A stretch of DNA of 64,000 nucleotides, from positions 84,999 through 148,998 of the forward strand of contig FR903546.1 of the NCBI GenBank assembly GCA_000438075.1. The letters are read 5' to 3'. The translations under genes and the position numbers were made by a program. Numbering within the stretch: the stretch's first letter is position 1; every line of letters starts with the position of its first letter. Shown here in pieces: positions 51,997-61,568 of this stretch. Origin of the DNA: Clostridium sp. CAG:609 (lineage in GTDB: Bacteria > Bacillota_I > Bacilli_A > RF39 > UBA660). The notes below the pieces were generated by a model. It worked only from the letters and a program-made list of their open reading frames with translations. It did not search any database and had not been told where the DNA came from.

Positions 51997-52899
51997 ATGA
52001 AGGATAAAAAGACATTAATTACAATAATAGTGTTACTAGTAATAATGATTCCCATTTCTGGATATGCAACATATAAACATTTTTATATTCCCAAAAACAC
52101 TTTAAAAGAAAATCCCAATAAAGAAATGTTTTTTGATAACAAAGTATACCTTTACCTAGATGGACAATTTCTTGGGTATTATGATTGCACTACTTGTAGC
52201 AAAGTAGACTATATTATAAATGATAATTCATATCACACAAATTATTATAGTAATGGAACCGAAGATATGAATGGAGCAATAAATAGCATGTATGCAATTT
52301 TTAAAGAAAATAATCAAGCAGTTGTATACAATATTGTTGGAAAAAGTATCATTGGAAAATATGATGAAGTAAAAAATTACAAAGTTAAATCAAGTGGAAA
52401 ATATCTAATTTATAAATCAAACAGGAAATATGGTATCATCAATTTTGATATCGGTGGCACTCCGATCCCATGTGATTATGATTATATAAGTATACCAGCT
52501 CATTTAAATGATTCCACCCTTGATAGTAGTAAATTCATTGCCTTAACAAATAGCACATGGAAAATACTTGATAATAAAAATAATGTATTAGCAACAAGTA
52601 ATGAAGAAATAGTAGATTTTAATGATTCATACTACATAACCTATAGTGGTGGATACAATATCTATGACTATGAAGGAAACAAATACCTAGAAAGCATACC
52701 AAAAACTAATGTCTATGGCGTTGGTGATTATCTATTTGTTTTAAATGATAAACAATTATTTATCTATAAAAATTTAAATGAAAACATGATAACATATAAA
52801 CTATTAAATGATTACAAAACTATTTATTTTAATAAAACAGAAAAGGGTATAGAAATAATTATTGATGGAAATGTAACAGAAACACTTGAACTATCATAA
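51997..52899 (+). CDS. Membrane-anchored WG-repeat-like protein, short paralogue
   Basis: 300 residues: one helix (about 7-26), then a WG-like part with SNRKYGIINFDIGGTPIPCDYDYIS and a CTTC pair. The start of the extracellular part (KVYLYLDGQFLGYYDCTTC) parallels the 690-residue neighbour (KLIFLDQNKNELGSYECK). Tandem duplication with later shortening is the simple explanation. It begins 12 bases after the upstream gene. Confidence 0.65.
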   Translation: MKDKKTLITIIVLLVIMIPISGYATYKHFYIPKNTLKENPNKEMFFDNKVYLYLDGQFLGYYDCTTCSKVDYIINDNSYHTNYYSNGTEDMNGAINSMYAIFKENNQAVVYNIVGKSIIGKYDEVKNYKVKSSGKYLIYKSNRKYGIINFDIGGTPIPCDYDYISIPAHLNDSTLDSSKFIALTNSTWKILDNKNNVLATSNEEIVDFNDSYYITYSGGYNIYDYEGNKYLESIPKTNVYGVGDYLFVLNDKQLFIYKNLNENMITYKLLNDYKTIYFNKTEKGIEIIIDGNVTETLELS

Positions 52900-52914
52900 A
52901 TAATTTGTTAAAAT
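52886..52914 (+). promoter_or_regulatory. Promoter of the valS T-box transcript
   Basis: TTGAAC (52886-52891), 17-base spacer, TAAAAT (52909-52914) with extended TGT, overlapping the end of the previous gene. Confidence 0.6.
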
Positions 52915-52929
52915 ATAGACATATTTTAG

Positions 52930-53106
52930 TGATTTTTGAGGAGTAATATATTACTTTTTTAAAGAGAGTTAGTGGTTGGTGCAAACTAATAAAAAGGATA
53001 TATGAAGGTTGCAAAATGAAAAATAATGCAGAGATGCTTTACAATCAATTAAGTTAAATAAAGGATGGTACCGTCATTATGACTCCTTGGGTATCATCTT
53101 TTTTAT
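52930..53106 (+). promoter_or_regulatory. T-box riboswitch controlling valS
   Basis: Stem I landmarks AGAGAG and GGTTGGTGCAAACTAAT (52963-52990) precede a specifier region near 53004-53012 with a candidate GTT (Val) codon at 53008-53010. The T-box AAGGATGGTACCG (53061-53073) is nearly canonical. The competing terminator pairs ATGGTACC (53065-53072) with GGTATCAT (53089-53096), then T. Uncharged tRNA-Val would favour the antiterminator and valS transcription. Confidence 0.9.
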
Positions 53107-53126
53107 TTTAGAAAGAAGGAATTAAA

Positions 53127-55646
53127 ATGTTAGAAAAAAAGTATAATCATCAAGAAGTTGAAAAAGGTAAATATGAAAACTGGGTAAACAAAGGTTACTT
53201 CGAAGAAAAAGAAGGATGTCCCCCATATGCAATAGTTATTCCTCCCCCAAATGTAACTGGTAAATTACATCTAGGTCATGCTCTTGATACCTCTTTACAA
53301 GATATCATAATAAGATACAAAAGAATGCAAGGTTTTAATGCTATCTGGGTACCAGGTATGGATCATGCCGGAATTGCAACTCAAGCAAAAATAGATGCAA
53401 AATTAAAATCAATGGGAATAAATCCGAGAAGTATTTCCCGTGAAGAATGGCTAAATTATGCCTGGGATTGGAAAAGAGAATATGCAGAAAACATCCATAA
53501 CCAATGGGCTAAGCTTGGACTTGCATTATGTTATTCAAAAGAAAGATTTACCCTAGATGAAGGATTAAACAAAGCAGTTAATCATGTATTTAAAACTCTT
53601 TATGATGAAGGATTAATATATCGCGGAGAAAGAATCATAAATTGGGACCCAGCTCAAATGACAGCTTTATCAAATGAAGAAGTTATTTATAAAGAAGTTG
53701 ATGGTGCGTTTTATCACATCAAATATTATATTGATGGCACAGATAAATACTTAGATGTAGCAACAACTAGACCAGAAACATTATTCGGAGATACCGCAGT
53801 TGCAGTAAATCCAAATGATGAAAGATACAAAGATTTAATTGGAAAAATGGCAGTTCTTCCAGTTGTGGGCAAACTTATTCCAATCATCGGGGATACTCAT
53901 GCAGATCCTGAATTTGGTACCGGTGTTGTTAAAATTACCCCAGCTCATGATCCAAATGACTTTGAAGTAGGAAATCGCCATAATCTAGAAAAAATAGTAT
54001 GCATAAATCCTGATGGAACAATGAACAAAGTTGCTTTAGAGTTCCAAGGACTTGATCGTTTCGAAGCAAGAGAAGCCTTAATAAAATATTTACAAGAAAA
54101 AGATTTACTTATTGGAATAGAAAAAATAAAACACAATGTAGGTCACAGTGAAAGAAGTGGAGTAATGGTTGAACCTTACCTTTCCCGTCAATGGTTTGTT
54201 AAAATGAGACCTCTAGCAGATAAAGTATTAGAAAATCAAAAAAATAAAGATACAAAAGTTAATTTTGTTCCAGAAAGATTTGAAAAAATAATGAATCACT
54301 GGATGGAAATAACATATGACTGGTGTATATCTCGTCAACTTTGGTGGGGACATAGAATTCCTGCATGGTATAAAGGTGATGAAGTTTACGTTGGTGAAGT
54401 TGCGCCCGTTGGTGATGGTTGGGTACAAGATCCCGATGTATTAGATACTTGGTTCTCAAGTGCTTTATGGCCATTTTCAACATTAGGTTGGCCAGAAAAT
54501 ACCGAAGACTTTAACAAATTTTATCCAAACAATGTATTAGTTACAGGTTATGACATCATTCCATTCTGGGTTAATCGTATGACTTTCCAAGGTCTACATT
54601 TCACTGGAAAAAGACCATTCAAAGATTGTTTAATTCATGGACTTATTCGTGATAAACAAGGAAGAAAAATGAGTAAATCTCTAGGTAATGGCGTAGATCC
54701 AATGGATGTAATTGATACCTATGGTGCAGATGCTCTAAGATTCTTCTTAACAACATCTTCAGCAGCAGGAACAGACCTAAGATATGATGAAGAAAAAGTA
54801 AAATCAACATGGAACTTCATTAATAAATTATGGAATGCATCAAGATTTGTTTTAATGAATATCGAAGGATTAGAAACACTTTCATTTGATAATCTAAAAC
54901 CTGAAGATAAATGGATTTTAACAAGTCTAAATAAAACAATAAAAAGTGTAACTAAAAACATGGATGCATATAACTTCAATAATGTTGGAAGTGAACTTTA
55001 TTCATTCATATGGAATGACTTCTGCGATAACTATATCGAAGCAGCTAAATTCAGTTTAGAAAGTAATACAACAAAAAGTATTTTATACAAGGTTTTAACT
55101 TCAATCTTACAAATGTTACATCCATTCATGCCATATGTAACTGATGAAGTATATAACCAATTACCAATTCATGAAGAAAATATAATATTGAGTAAATATC
55201 CATCTTACAACAAAGATGAAGTATATGAAAAAGTATACAAAGAATATGAAGATGTTATTGAATTTATCAAAGTATTTAGAAATATAAAACTAGAAAATAA
55301 AATAGGTAAAGACTTCGGAGTAAAAGTAAATACTGATGCTGATTATAGTATAATATTTAAACTTCTTAGAATAAATGAAGAACAATTAAATAAAACAAAT
55401 GGCAACAAATTTAGCTGTGTTTATAAAAACTATAATGTTGATATTTTCTATGAAAGAGAAGAAACCAAAGAAGATTTAATAATTAAAAATAAACAAATAG
55501 CTGAACTAGAAGCAAGCATCGAAAGAAGAAAGAAACTATTAAGTAATGAAAATTATGTTAATAAAGCACCGAAAGAACTAGTTTTAAAAGAACAAAATAC
55601 ATTAAAAATAGAAGAAGAAAAATTAGAAATACTAAAGAATGCATAG
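53127..55646 (+). CDS. valS: Valyl-tRNA synthetase
   Basis: 839 residues, class I synthetase, a little shorter than the common 880. HIGH motif as GKLHLGHA (about 49-56), an editing CP1 domain (about 180-350), KMSKS as GRKMSKSLG (about 513-521), the anticodon-binding domain and a C-terminal coiled coil. It charges tRNA-Val and edits Thr. It is controlled by the T-box upstream; the ribosome site is AAAGAAGG. Confidence 0.97.
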   Translation: MLEKKYNHQEVEKGKYENWVNKGYFEEKEGCPPYAIVIPPPNVTGKLHLGHALDTSLQDIIIRYKRMQGFNAIWVPGMDHAGIATQAKIDAKLKSMGINPRSISREEWLNYAWDWKREYAENIHNQWAKLGLALCYSKERFTLDEGLNKAVNHVFKTLYDEGLIYRGERIINWDPAQMTALSNEEVIYKEVDGAFYHIKYYIDGTDKYLDVATTRPETLFGDTAVAVNPNDERYKDLIGKMAVLPVVGKLIPIIGDTHADPEFGTGVVKITPAHDPNDFEVGNRHNLEKIVCINPDGTMNKVALEFQGLDRFEAREALIKYLQEKDLLIGIEKIKHNVGHSERSGVMVEPYLSRQWFVKMRPLADKVLENQKNKDTKVNFVPERFEKIMNHWMEITYDWCISRQLWWGHRIPAWYKGDEVYVGEVAPVGDGWVQDPDVLDTWFSSALWPFSTLGWPENTEDFNKFYPNNVLVTGYDIIPFWVNRMTFQGLHFTGKRPFKDCLIHGLIRDKQGRKMSKSLGNGVDPMDVIDTYGADALRFFLTTSSAAGTDLRYDEEKVKSTWNFINKLWNASRFVLMNIEGLETLSFDNLKPEDKWILTSLNKTIKSVTKNMDAYNFNNVGSELYSFIWNDFCDNYIEAAKFSLESNTTKSILYKVLTSILQMLHPFMPYVTDEVYNQLPIHEENIILSKYPSYNKDEVYEKVYKEYEDVIEFIKVFRNIKLENKIGKDFGVKVNTDADYSIIFKLLRINEEQLNKTNGNKFSCVYKNYNVDIFYEREETKEDLIIKNKQIAELEASIERRKKLLSNENYVNKAPKELVLKEQNTLKIEEEKLEILKNA

Positions 55647-55663
55647 AGTTGAAGTGATAAAAT

Positions 55664-55703
55664 AAATGTAGACAGTCTAAAAAAGACACAGTCTACATTT
55701 TTT
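55664..55703 (+). terminator. Terminator of valS
   Basis: AAATGTAGAC (55664-55673) pairs with GTCTACATTT (55691-55700), then T. Confidence 0.85.
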
Positions 55704-55789
55704 GATGTCATAAATTTTTTAAAAAATTTCACTATAACTAGAGACTTTTTCTATAAATTTTGTTACAATATTATGTGAGGAATGATAAC

Positions 55790-56356
55790 ATGAATGATTG
55801 TTTATTTTATAAAATATTAAGACCCATTGTAACGGGCTTTGTTAAAATCTTTTTTAGACCAAACATCTTCGGTACAGAAAACATCCCAAAAGATGGACGC
55901 TGCATTCTAGCGGGAAATCATACAAGTATCTTTGATCCATTACTTTTAATGTCATCAACAAAAAGAGAAATCCACTTTTTAGCCAAAAATGAATTATGGC
56001 AAGGACCTAAAAAAATAATATTTTCTAACCTTGGTTTAATTCCTGTTAACCGAAAAACTAGAGATGGTAATGCTTTGCACAATGCAGAAAAAGTATTAGA
56101 AAAAGATTTAGTAATAGGTATATTTCCTGAAGGTACCACAGAAAAAACTGGTGTAATGTTAAAATTTAAAAAAGGTGCAGTAAAAATGTCAAGTGATACC
56201 GATAGTCCAATAATACCCTTTGTTATAACAGGTAAGTATAACATATTTAAAAACAACTTAACTATAAAGTTTTTAGACAAAATCTATATAAAAGACGATT
56301 TAATCAAAGAAAATGAAAGACTTATGAATATAATTAGTAAGGAAAGGGGAAATTAA
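55790..56356 (+). CDS. 1-acyl-sn-glycerol-3-phosphate acyltransferase (PlsC family)
   Basis: 188 residues. The acyltransferase blocks are NHTSIFDP (H-x4-D, about 44-51), PVNRKTRDG and FPEGTTEKTG. It moves an acyl chain to lysophosphatidate at the membrane. An in-frame TTG at 55760 precedes GTGAGGAA, so ATG 55790 is chosen. It is the first of three genes (PlsC, AMP-ligase, PlsC) with overlaps or a single base between them. Confidence 0.9.
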   Translation: MNDCLFYKILRPIVTGFVKIFFRPNIFGTENIPKDGRCILAGNHTSIFDPLLLMSSTKREIHFLAKNELWQGPKKIIFSNLGLIPVNRKTRDGNALHNAEKVLEKDLVIGIFPEGTTEKTGVMLKFKKGAVKMSSDTDSPIIPFVITGKYNIFKNNLTIKFLDKIYIKDDLIKENERLMNIISKERGN

Positions 56357-56357
56357 A

Positions 56358-58091
56358 TTGGATATATTTTCATTTTTAAGAAGAAGAAAAAAGATACCAC
56401 AAGTATGGTCTAAGTATTATACAAAAGAAGAGTTAAATATTAAAATACCCAACATTAGCATGTATGATCAAGTAAGAAAAAGTGCTTACTTGTATCCAGA
56501 ATACTATGCATATGAATACATGGGAAAAAAAGAAATTTACAAAAACTTTATTGCTGAAATAAATGACTGGGCAAAAGCATTTGCAAAATCAGGAATTAAA
56601 TCCGGAGACATAGTAACTATAACACTACCAAATATTCCAAATGTTTTAATTAGTTTATATGCCTTGAATAAACTCGGAGCTATTGCTAACATGGTTCATC
56701 CAATGTCTAGTGAAGAAGAAATATTATTTAGTTTAACTTCAACTAAAAGTAAGTACTTGATAATGCTAGATACATTTTATAGCAAAGTTGAAAACATCAT
56801 TGATAAATCAAATGTTGAAAAAGTAATTTTTGCTAAAGTACAAGATTATATGCCAACTCTTACAAAAGCAATATACAACTTATCAATAATAGGTAAATAC
56901 AAAAAAATACCTAAAAAGGATAACTTCTATACATGGAAAAGCTTTTATCAAAAATTTAAAACTAGTGAAACAATGAAGTTTCCTAAATTCGATTCATATA
57001 CTCCAGCAGTTATTATCCATAGTGGAGGAACAAGTGGTAAACCTAAGAATGTTGTTATTCAAAATAGAGCTTTTATTCTAGGTGCTTTACAAGAAAATAT
57101 CATAATGAAAAATTTATTTCCAGGTGATTGTTGTCTTGCAATAATGCCTAATTTTCATGGCTTTGGTTTAAGTGTTTTAATGCATACACCTCTAGCTTTA
57201 GGTTGTTATACAATTCTTATTCCTAAGTTTGATTCTAAAAAATTTGATATCATGTTTAAGAAAAAGAAACCTTCATGTGTTCTTGGTGTACCTACATTAT
57301 ACGAAGCCTTAATGAGCAACAACAATGTTAAAAATTTAGATTTATCTAATTTAAAATATATTGTATCTGGTGGTGATATCTTAACAAAATCGTTAGAAGC
57401 TAAAATGAATAAGTACTTAAAAGAACATAATTCACCAGGAAAAATAACTCAAGGATATGGTTTATCTGAGGCTCTAGCAGCAGTGACACTAGCCTGTGAT
57501 GATATTAACAAAAGCGGTTCAGTGGGAATACCTCTTCCAGGAAATCAAATAAAAATAATTGACCCTGCAACCAGAGATACATTGCCATACAAGAAAATCG
57601 GCGAAATTTGTGTTCATTCAAAAGCTTTCATGCAAGGTTACTTAAATGATGAATCGGAAACAAATACAGCATTGCAAGTTCATAAGGATGGACATGTTTG
57701 GCTTCATACCGGTGACTTAGGTTACATGGATGAAGATGGTTTCCTATTTTATAAGGGTAGATTAAAAAGAATGATTGTATCAAGTGGTTATAACGTTTAT
57801 CCATCTCATGTTGAAGAAGTTATTGAATCTCACCCCGCAGTACTTCAATGTACCGTAGTAGGAGTCCCGCATCCATACAAGCAAGAAGTTCCAAAAGCCT
57901 TCATTGTGTTAAAAGAAGGATACTTTCCAATATTTGTAAAAGATGAAATAAAAGAATATTGTAAGAAAAAATTGTCTAAATACATGATTCCTCAAGAATT
58001 TGTTTTTAGAAAAAGATTACCTAGAACTAAATTAGGTAAAGTTGATTTTAAAAGCTTAATAAATGACACAAGGGGTGATGATGATGACTAA
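56358..58091 (+). CDS. AMP-binding acyl-CoA synthetase family protein, TTG start
   Basis: 577 residues of the ANL family. P-loop-like IHSGGTSGKPKNV (about 217-229), YGLSEA (about 373), LHTGDLGYMDEDGFLFYKGRLKRMI (about 452), and the C-terminal Lys in TKLGKVDFK. It activates a carboxylic (probably fatty) acid with ATP; whether CoA or a carrier accepts it is unclear. TTG 56358 with AAGGGGAA upstream is the only good start. It lies 1 base after one PlsC gene and overlaps the next. Confidence 0.88.
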   Translation: MDIFSFLRRRKKIPQVWSKYYTKEELNIKIPNISMYDQVRKSAYLYPEYYAYEYMGKKEIYKNFIAEINDWAKAFAKSGIKSGDIVTITLPNIPNVLISLYALNKLGAIANMVHPMSSEEEILFSLTSTKSKYLIMLDTFYSKVENIIDKSNVEKVIFAKVQDYMPTLTKAIYNLSIIGKYKKIPKKDNFYTWKSFYQKFKTSETMKFPKFDSYTPAVIIHSGGTSGKPKNVVIQNRAFILGALQENIIMKNLFPGDCCLAIMPNFHGFGLSVLMHTPLALGCYTILIPKFDSKKFDIMFKKKKPSCVLGVPTLYEALMSNNNVKNLDLSNLKYIVSGGDILTKSLEAKMNKYLKEHNSPGKITQGYGLSEALAAVTLACDDINKSGSVGIPLPGNQIKIIDPATRDTLPYKKIGEICVHSKAFMQGYLNDESETNTALQVHKDGHVWLHTGDLGYMDEDGFLFYKGRLKRMIVSSGYNVYPSHVEEVIESHPAVLQCTVVGVPHPYKQEVPKAFIVLKEGYFPIFVKDEIKEYCKKKLSKYMIPQEFVFRKRLPRTKLGKVDFKSLINDTRGDDDD

Positions 58092-58680
58092 AATGCCTTT
58101 TTTATACAGAGCAGGTAGATTAATACTTGGTCCAATATTTAAATGGTACTATAAACCTACTATAATAGGTAAAGAAAACATACAAAAAGATGGTGCAATA
58201 CTAATAGTAGGTAATCATAAACACTTATATGATCAATGTTTAACTATTATTTCAACAAAAAGATTTGTTAGATACATGGCTAAAAAAGAATATTTTGATA
58301 ATAAAAAAACAGCATGGTTCTTTAAAGCTGTAGGTTGTATTTCCGTAGATAGAGAAAATCACGATAGTAAAGCAAAAGAGTTAGCAATAGAAACTTTAAA
58401 AGAAAATGGTGCAATTGGATTATTCCCAGAAGGAACAAGAAATAAAACTAAAGATTTTTTACTTCCATTTAAATTCGGAGCAGTATCAATGGCTAAAAAA
58501 ACAGATGCTTATCTAGTACCATTTGGTATCACCGGAGATTATGTTTTTAGAAGTAAAAATTTAACCATAAGATATGGAAAACCATTTAAAGTAACCGACA
58601 TGGATTTAGAAGATGCCAATAATCTTCTTTATGAAAAAGTAAAAGAATTAATGGAAGAAAATCTAAAACTTAAAAAATAA
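58084..58680 (+). CDS. PlsC family acyltransferase, second copy
   Basis: 198 residues. H-x4-D as NHKHLYDQ, the motif VDRENHDSKAKE and FPEGTRNKT. It is a paralogue of the gene at 55790. ATG 58084 is 8 bases after AGGGG and overlaps the AMP-ligase stop; ATG 58063, 58078 and 58081 are less well placed. With the ligase it could form a route from free fatty acid to phosphatidate. Confidence 0.9.
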   Translation: MTKMPFLYRAGRLILGPIFKWYYKPTIIGKENIQKDGAILIVGNHKHLYDQCLTIISTKRFVRYMAKKEYFDNKKTAWFFKAVGCISVDRENHDSKAKELAIETLKENGAIGLFPEGTRNKTKDFLLPFKFGAVSMAKKTDAYLVPFGITGDYVFRSKNLTIRYGKPFKVTDMDLEDANNLLYEKVKELMEENLKLKK

Positions 58681-58688
58681 AAGATTAC

Positions 58689-58724
58689 AAAGATTTCTGT
58701 AATAACTTAAACAGAAATCTTTTT
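58689..58724 (+). terminator. Terminator of the acyltransferase operon
   Basis: Perfect 12-bp stem AAAGATTTCTGT (58689-58700) with ACAGAAATCTTT (58711-58722), then T. Confidence 0.9.
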
Positions 58725-58779
58725 GTTTGATTTACAATATCTTTAATACCTGATAAAATATTTATAAGGAAGTGATAAC

Positions 58780-59538
58780 GTGGATGCCAAAAAAATAAAA
58801 ATGGAATTAATACGTCAAAAAAATTCGAATTTTAAAGGTAATATATATCATTTTTCTCAAGTTCATTTTGCATATAACTCAAATAAAATCGAAGGTAATA
58901 GACTTACCGAAGAACAAACCGAAGCAATATTTGACACAAGAAGTTTTATTCCCAAAAATGATGTTTTAGTAAAACTAGATGACTTAATAGAAATAAAAAA
59001 TCACTTTAAACTATTTGATTACATGATTGATAACATTGATAATCCAATTACTAAAGAAATGATTTTAACAATGCATAAAATTCTAAAAAGAGGTACAAGT
59101 GATGAAGACAATCCTCTTTATAATGTCGGAGGATTTAAAACCATTCCTAATATAATAGATATTCAAAATATAATACATACCAGTAATCCTGAAGAAGTAG
59201 AAACAGATTTAAATAAACTTCTTAATGATTATGAAAAACAAGATAATGTATCACTACAAGATATAATTGATTTCCATGTTTTCTTTGAAAGGATACATCC
59301 TCTAAGTGATGGAAATGGTCGAGTAGGAAGAATGCTTATGTTTAAAGAATGTCTAAAAAATAATATCGTTCCATTTATAGTTTTAGATGAAGAAAAAGCT
59401 TATTACATGCAAGGTCTAAAAGAATATAATAAAGATAAAAAATATTTAAAAGACACAATCTTGCATTTCCAAGATATTTATGATAATATATGTGACCAAT
59501 TATTAAATTATGAAATTAAAAATGACGGGAAAGAATAA
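58780..59538 (+). CDS. Fic domain protein with N-terminal inhibitory motif (class II)
   Basis: 252 residues, GTG start with AAGGAAGTG. The catalytic motif is HPLSDGNGRVGRM (His near 173). An inhibitory motif SNKIEGN (about 33-39) fits (S/T)xxxE(G/N) before the core, which marks class II Fic proteins. They AMPylate target proteins when the inhibitory Glu moves away. No antitoxin gene is adjacent, as expected when inhibition is in cis. The target is unknown. Confidence 0.92.
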   Translation: MDAKKIKMELIRQKNSNFKGNIYHFSQVHFAYNSNKIEGNRLTEEQTEAIFDTRSFIPKNDVLVKLDDLIEIKNHFKLFDYMIDNIDNPITKEMILTMHKILKRGTSDEDNPLYNVGGFKTIPNIIDIQNIIHTSNPEEVETDLNKLLNDYEKQDNVSLQDIIDFHVFFERIHPLSDGNGRVGRMLMFKECLKNNIVPFIVLDEEKAYYMQGLKEYNKDKKYLKDTILHFQDIYDNICDQLLNYEIKNDGKE

Positions 59539-59545
59539 TCCCGTC
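59524..59545 (+). terminator. Hairpin over the stop of the Fic gene
   Basis: GACGGGA (59524-59530) with TCCCGTC (59539-59545), 7 bp, loop containing the stop. The T tract is weak. Confidence 0.5.
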
Positions 59546-59616
59546 TAATTTATTACTAACAGAAACTTAACATCGTTCCTGTTAATAATATTATATGTAA
59601 ATTATAAATAAATATA

Positions 59617-59640
59617 CAAAAAACTGCATTAATTATGCAG
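59617..59640 (-). terminator. Terminator of rpmB
   Basis: CTGCAT (59624-59629) with ATGCAG (59635-59640); A residues before it become T on the minus strand. Confidence 0.75.
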
Positions 59641-59803
59641 CTTTTTTGTTTAAAGTTCTAGCTTCTCTAGCACTAATGATAACTTTTTCTCCATTGATTG
59701 TCTTCTTTTGTAAATTTGGTTTTTGTTTCATCTTAGTTGCATTTAAAGCATGTGATCTTCTATTACCAGTTAAAGGTTTTTTTGTAGTTACTTTTGTAGC
59801 CAT
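59633..59803 (-). CDS. rpmB: 50S ribosomal protein L28
   Basis: 56 residues from ATG 59803 with GGAGTA upstream. MATKVTTKKPLTGNRRSHAL followed by NATKMKQKPNLQ matches the L28 core (GNxRSHAxNATKRxxxPNLQ), and VIISAREARTL matches its end. It has no zinc-binding Cys, so it is a Cys-less form. The gene is single, as often for rpmB. Confidence 0.95.
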   Translation of the reverse strand: MATKVTTKKPLTGNRRSHALNATKMKQKPNLQKKTINGEKVIISAREARTLNKKAA

Positions 59804-59870
59804 CTTTTTTTACTCCTTTTTCGTTTACTTATTAATTTTAACAATATATTTGAAGTTTGTCAAATATTAC

Positions 59871-60488
59871 TTATGTTTTTACCCTTAAATTTGGAAATTT
59901 TTCTTCAATTTCACTATTTTTATACGTTTTATCTATATATTTATCTATTTTTGTAGTAGGAGCAATACCTCTTTTTCTTTTAGAATATCTATTTACTATA
60001 CCTGTTGTTTTACTAATATCAAAGATTAAAAATAAAAAAATAAGTATTGTTACCACTTTCAAAGGTCTTGAATAAATATTATTAAAACCACTTGTGTATA
60101 ACTTAAGTCCCCATTTAATCCATATACTTGATAAAACACCCCAAGTAATTGATGCCACAATATTTATTCTTCCTGTATTATATGTCCATGTACTTGTATG
60201 TAAAACATATTCTTGAAAAATAGATGCTAAATATTCAAAAATTGTACAAATTACAAAACTTCCAACAAAAGTAATTAATATGTTTTTATCTTGAAACTTA
60301 TAAAAGAAAAATGTTAAAAGTAAAATACCTATTCCATAAATAGGTTTAAGTACCATATGCCATAACCCAGGTTTAGTAATTATTCTTTTTTCTTTAATAG
60401 AGATAAGTACTGATTCAAAGATAAAACCAAATAATGATCCGATTATAAAAAGACACACTATGTAATAAAATAATTTTTTCTTATCCAT
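59871..60488 (-). CDS. Putative membrane protein of the CmpB/DUF1113 family
   Basis: 205 residues with five to six helices. GFIFESVLISIKEKRIITKPGLWHMVLKPIYGIG matches the PF06541 pattern (E-x8-nRG-x-L-x-GP-x-x-PIYG), annotated as 'putative ABC transporter permease' although no ATPase is nearby. A Lys-rich tail closes it. GGTGA supports ATG 60488. Function unknown. Confidence 0.75.
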   Translation of the reverse strand: MDKKKLFYYIVCLFIIGSLFGFIFESVLISIKEKRIITKPGLWHMVLKPIYGIGILLLTFFFYKFQDKNILITFVGSFVICTIFEYLASIFQEYVLHTSTWTYNTGRINIVASITWGVLSSIWIKWGLKLYTSGFNNIYSRPLKVVTILIFLFLIFDISKTTGIVNRYSKRKRGIAPTTKIDKYIDKTYKNSEIEEKFPNLRVKT

Positions 60489-60540
60489 AATATTCACCAA
60501 TTATAGTATGGATTAATTTATAAATTCCATACTTGTTCGC

Positions 60541-60569
60541 TTGACGTAACAACTAAAAATAGATATAAT
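60541..60569 (+). promoter_or_regulatory. Promoter of the restriction-modification operon
   Basis: TTGACG (60541-60546), 17-base spacer, TATAAT (60564-60569). The sequence TTGTTCGCTTGAC (60533-60545) also overlaps the -35 of the 29-residue peptide gene at 13789-13801. Confidence 0.75.
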
Positions 60570-60595
60570 TAATTTAAGAAAGAAAGGTGAACACC

Positions 60596-61558
60596 ATGGA
60601 ATTAAAAAATATGAAATTTATAGATTTATTTGCAGGTATTGGTGGTTTTAGATATGCTCTTGAAAGCCTTGGTTGCACATGTGTGTTCTCTTCAGAATGG
60701 GATAAATTTTGTAAGATGAGTTACACTCTCAATTTTAAAGAAACACCCCATGGTGATATTACTAAAATAGATGAAAAAGATATTCCAAAGTTTGATATTT
60801 TATGTGCAGGTTTTCCTTGTCAACCATTTAGTATCTCTGGAAATCAAAAAGGATTCGGTGATACACGAGGAACATTATTCTTTGATATAGCAAGAATAGT
60901 AAAATATCATAAACCGAAAGTTATATTATTAGAAAATGTTAAAAATTTAAAAGCTCATAATGGCGGTGCAACATTTAATGTCATTTCAACTGTTTTAAAA
61001 AATCTAAATTACAACATATATTATAAGGTTCTAAATGCCAAGAATTTTGGATTACCCCAAAATAGGGAAAGAATAGCTATCGTTTGCATCAGAGAAGATA
61101 TTGACAGTGGAAAATTTAAATTTCCCAAAGAATATGATAATTTCATTACCATTTCAGATATAAAGGAAGATGATAGTAAAACAAAAAAGTACTTAATTAC
61201 CAGAAGTGATATTTACATTAATAGTGAAAAATTAAAAGATGCAATAGAAAATGGAAAGGTTAATAAACCTGTTCAAATAGGTATCATTGGTAAAGGTGGT
61301 CAAGGTAACAGAATTTATCATGAAAATGGAATTGGTATAACACTAGCTGCATCAAGTGGAGGAGCAGCATCAAAAACCGGAGCTTATTACATTAATGGAA
61401 AAGTAAGAAAATTATCACCAAGAGAAGCAGCAAGATTACAAGGTTTCCCGGAAGACTTTATAATCATAGATAATGAAACTCAAGCATTAAAACAATTTGG
61501 AAATAGCATACCAATTAATTTATTGAAGGAAGTTTTTTCTGGACTTAAAGACATATAG
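60596..61558 (+). CDS. DNA (cytosine-5) methyltransferase
   Basis: 320 residues with the ordered C5 motifs: I DLFAGIGGFR, IV GFPCQPFS (catalytic Cys near 75), VI LLENVKNL, VIII QNRERIAIV, IX LSPREAARLQGFP and X GNSIP. The target-recognition region (about 190-245) is variable, so the specificity is unknown. It protects host DNA against the endonuclease encoded 10 bases downstream. AAAGGTGA sets ATG 60596. Confidence 0.95.
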   Translation: MELKNMKFIDLFAGIGGFRYALESLGCTCVFSSEWDKFCKMSYTLNFKETPHGDITKIDEKDIPKFDILCAGFPCQPFSISGNQKGFGDTRGTLFFDIARIVKYHKPKVILLENVKNLKAHNGGATFNVISTVLKNLNYNIYYKVLNAKNFGLPQNRERIAIVCIREDIDSGKFKFPKEYDNFITISDIKEDDSKTKKYLITRSDIYINSEKLKDAIENGKVNKPVQIGIIGKGGQGNRIYHENGIGITLAASSGGAASKTGAYYINGKVRKLSPREAARLQGFPEDFIIIDNETQALKQFGNSIPINLLKEVFSGLKDI

Positions 61559-61568
61559 GGAGGTTTAC

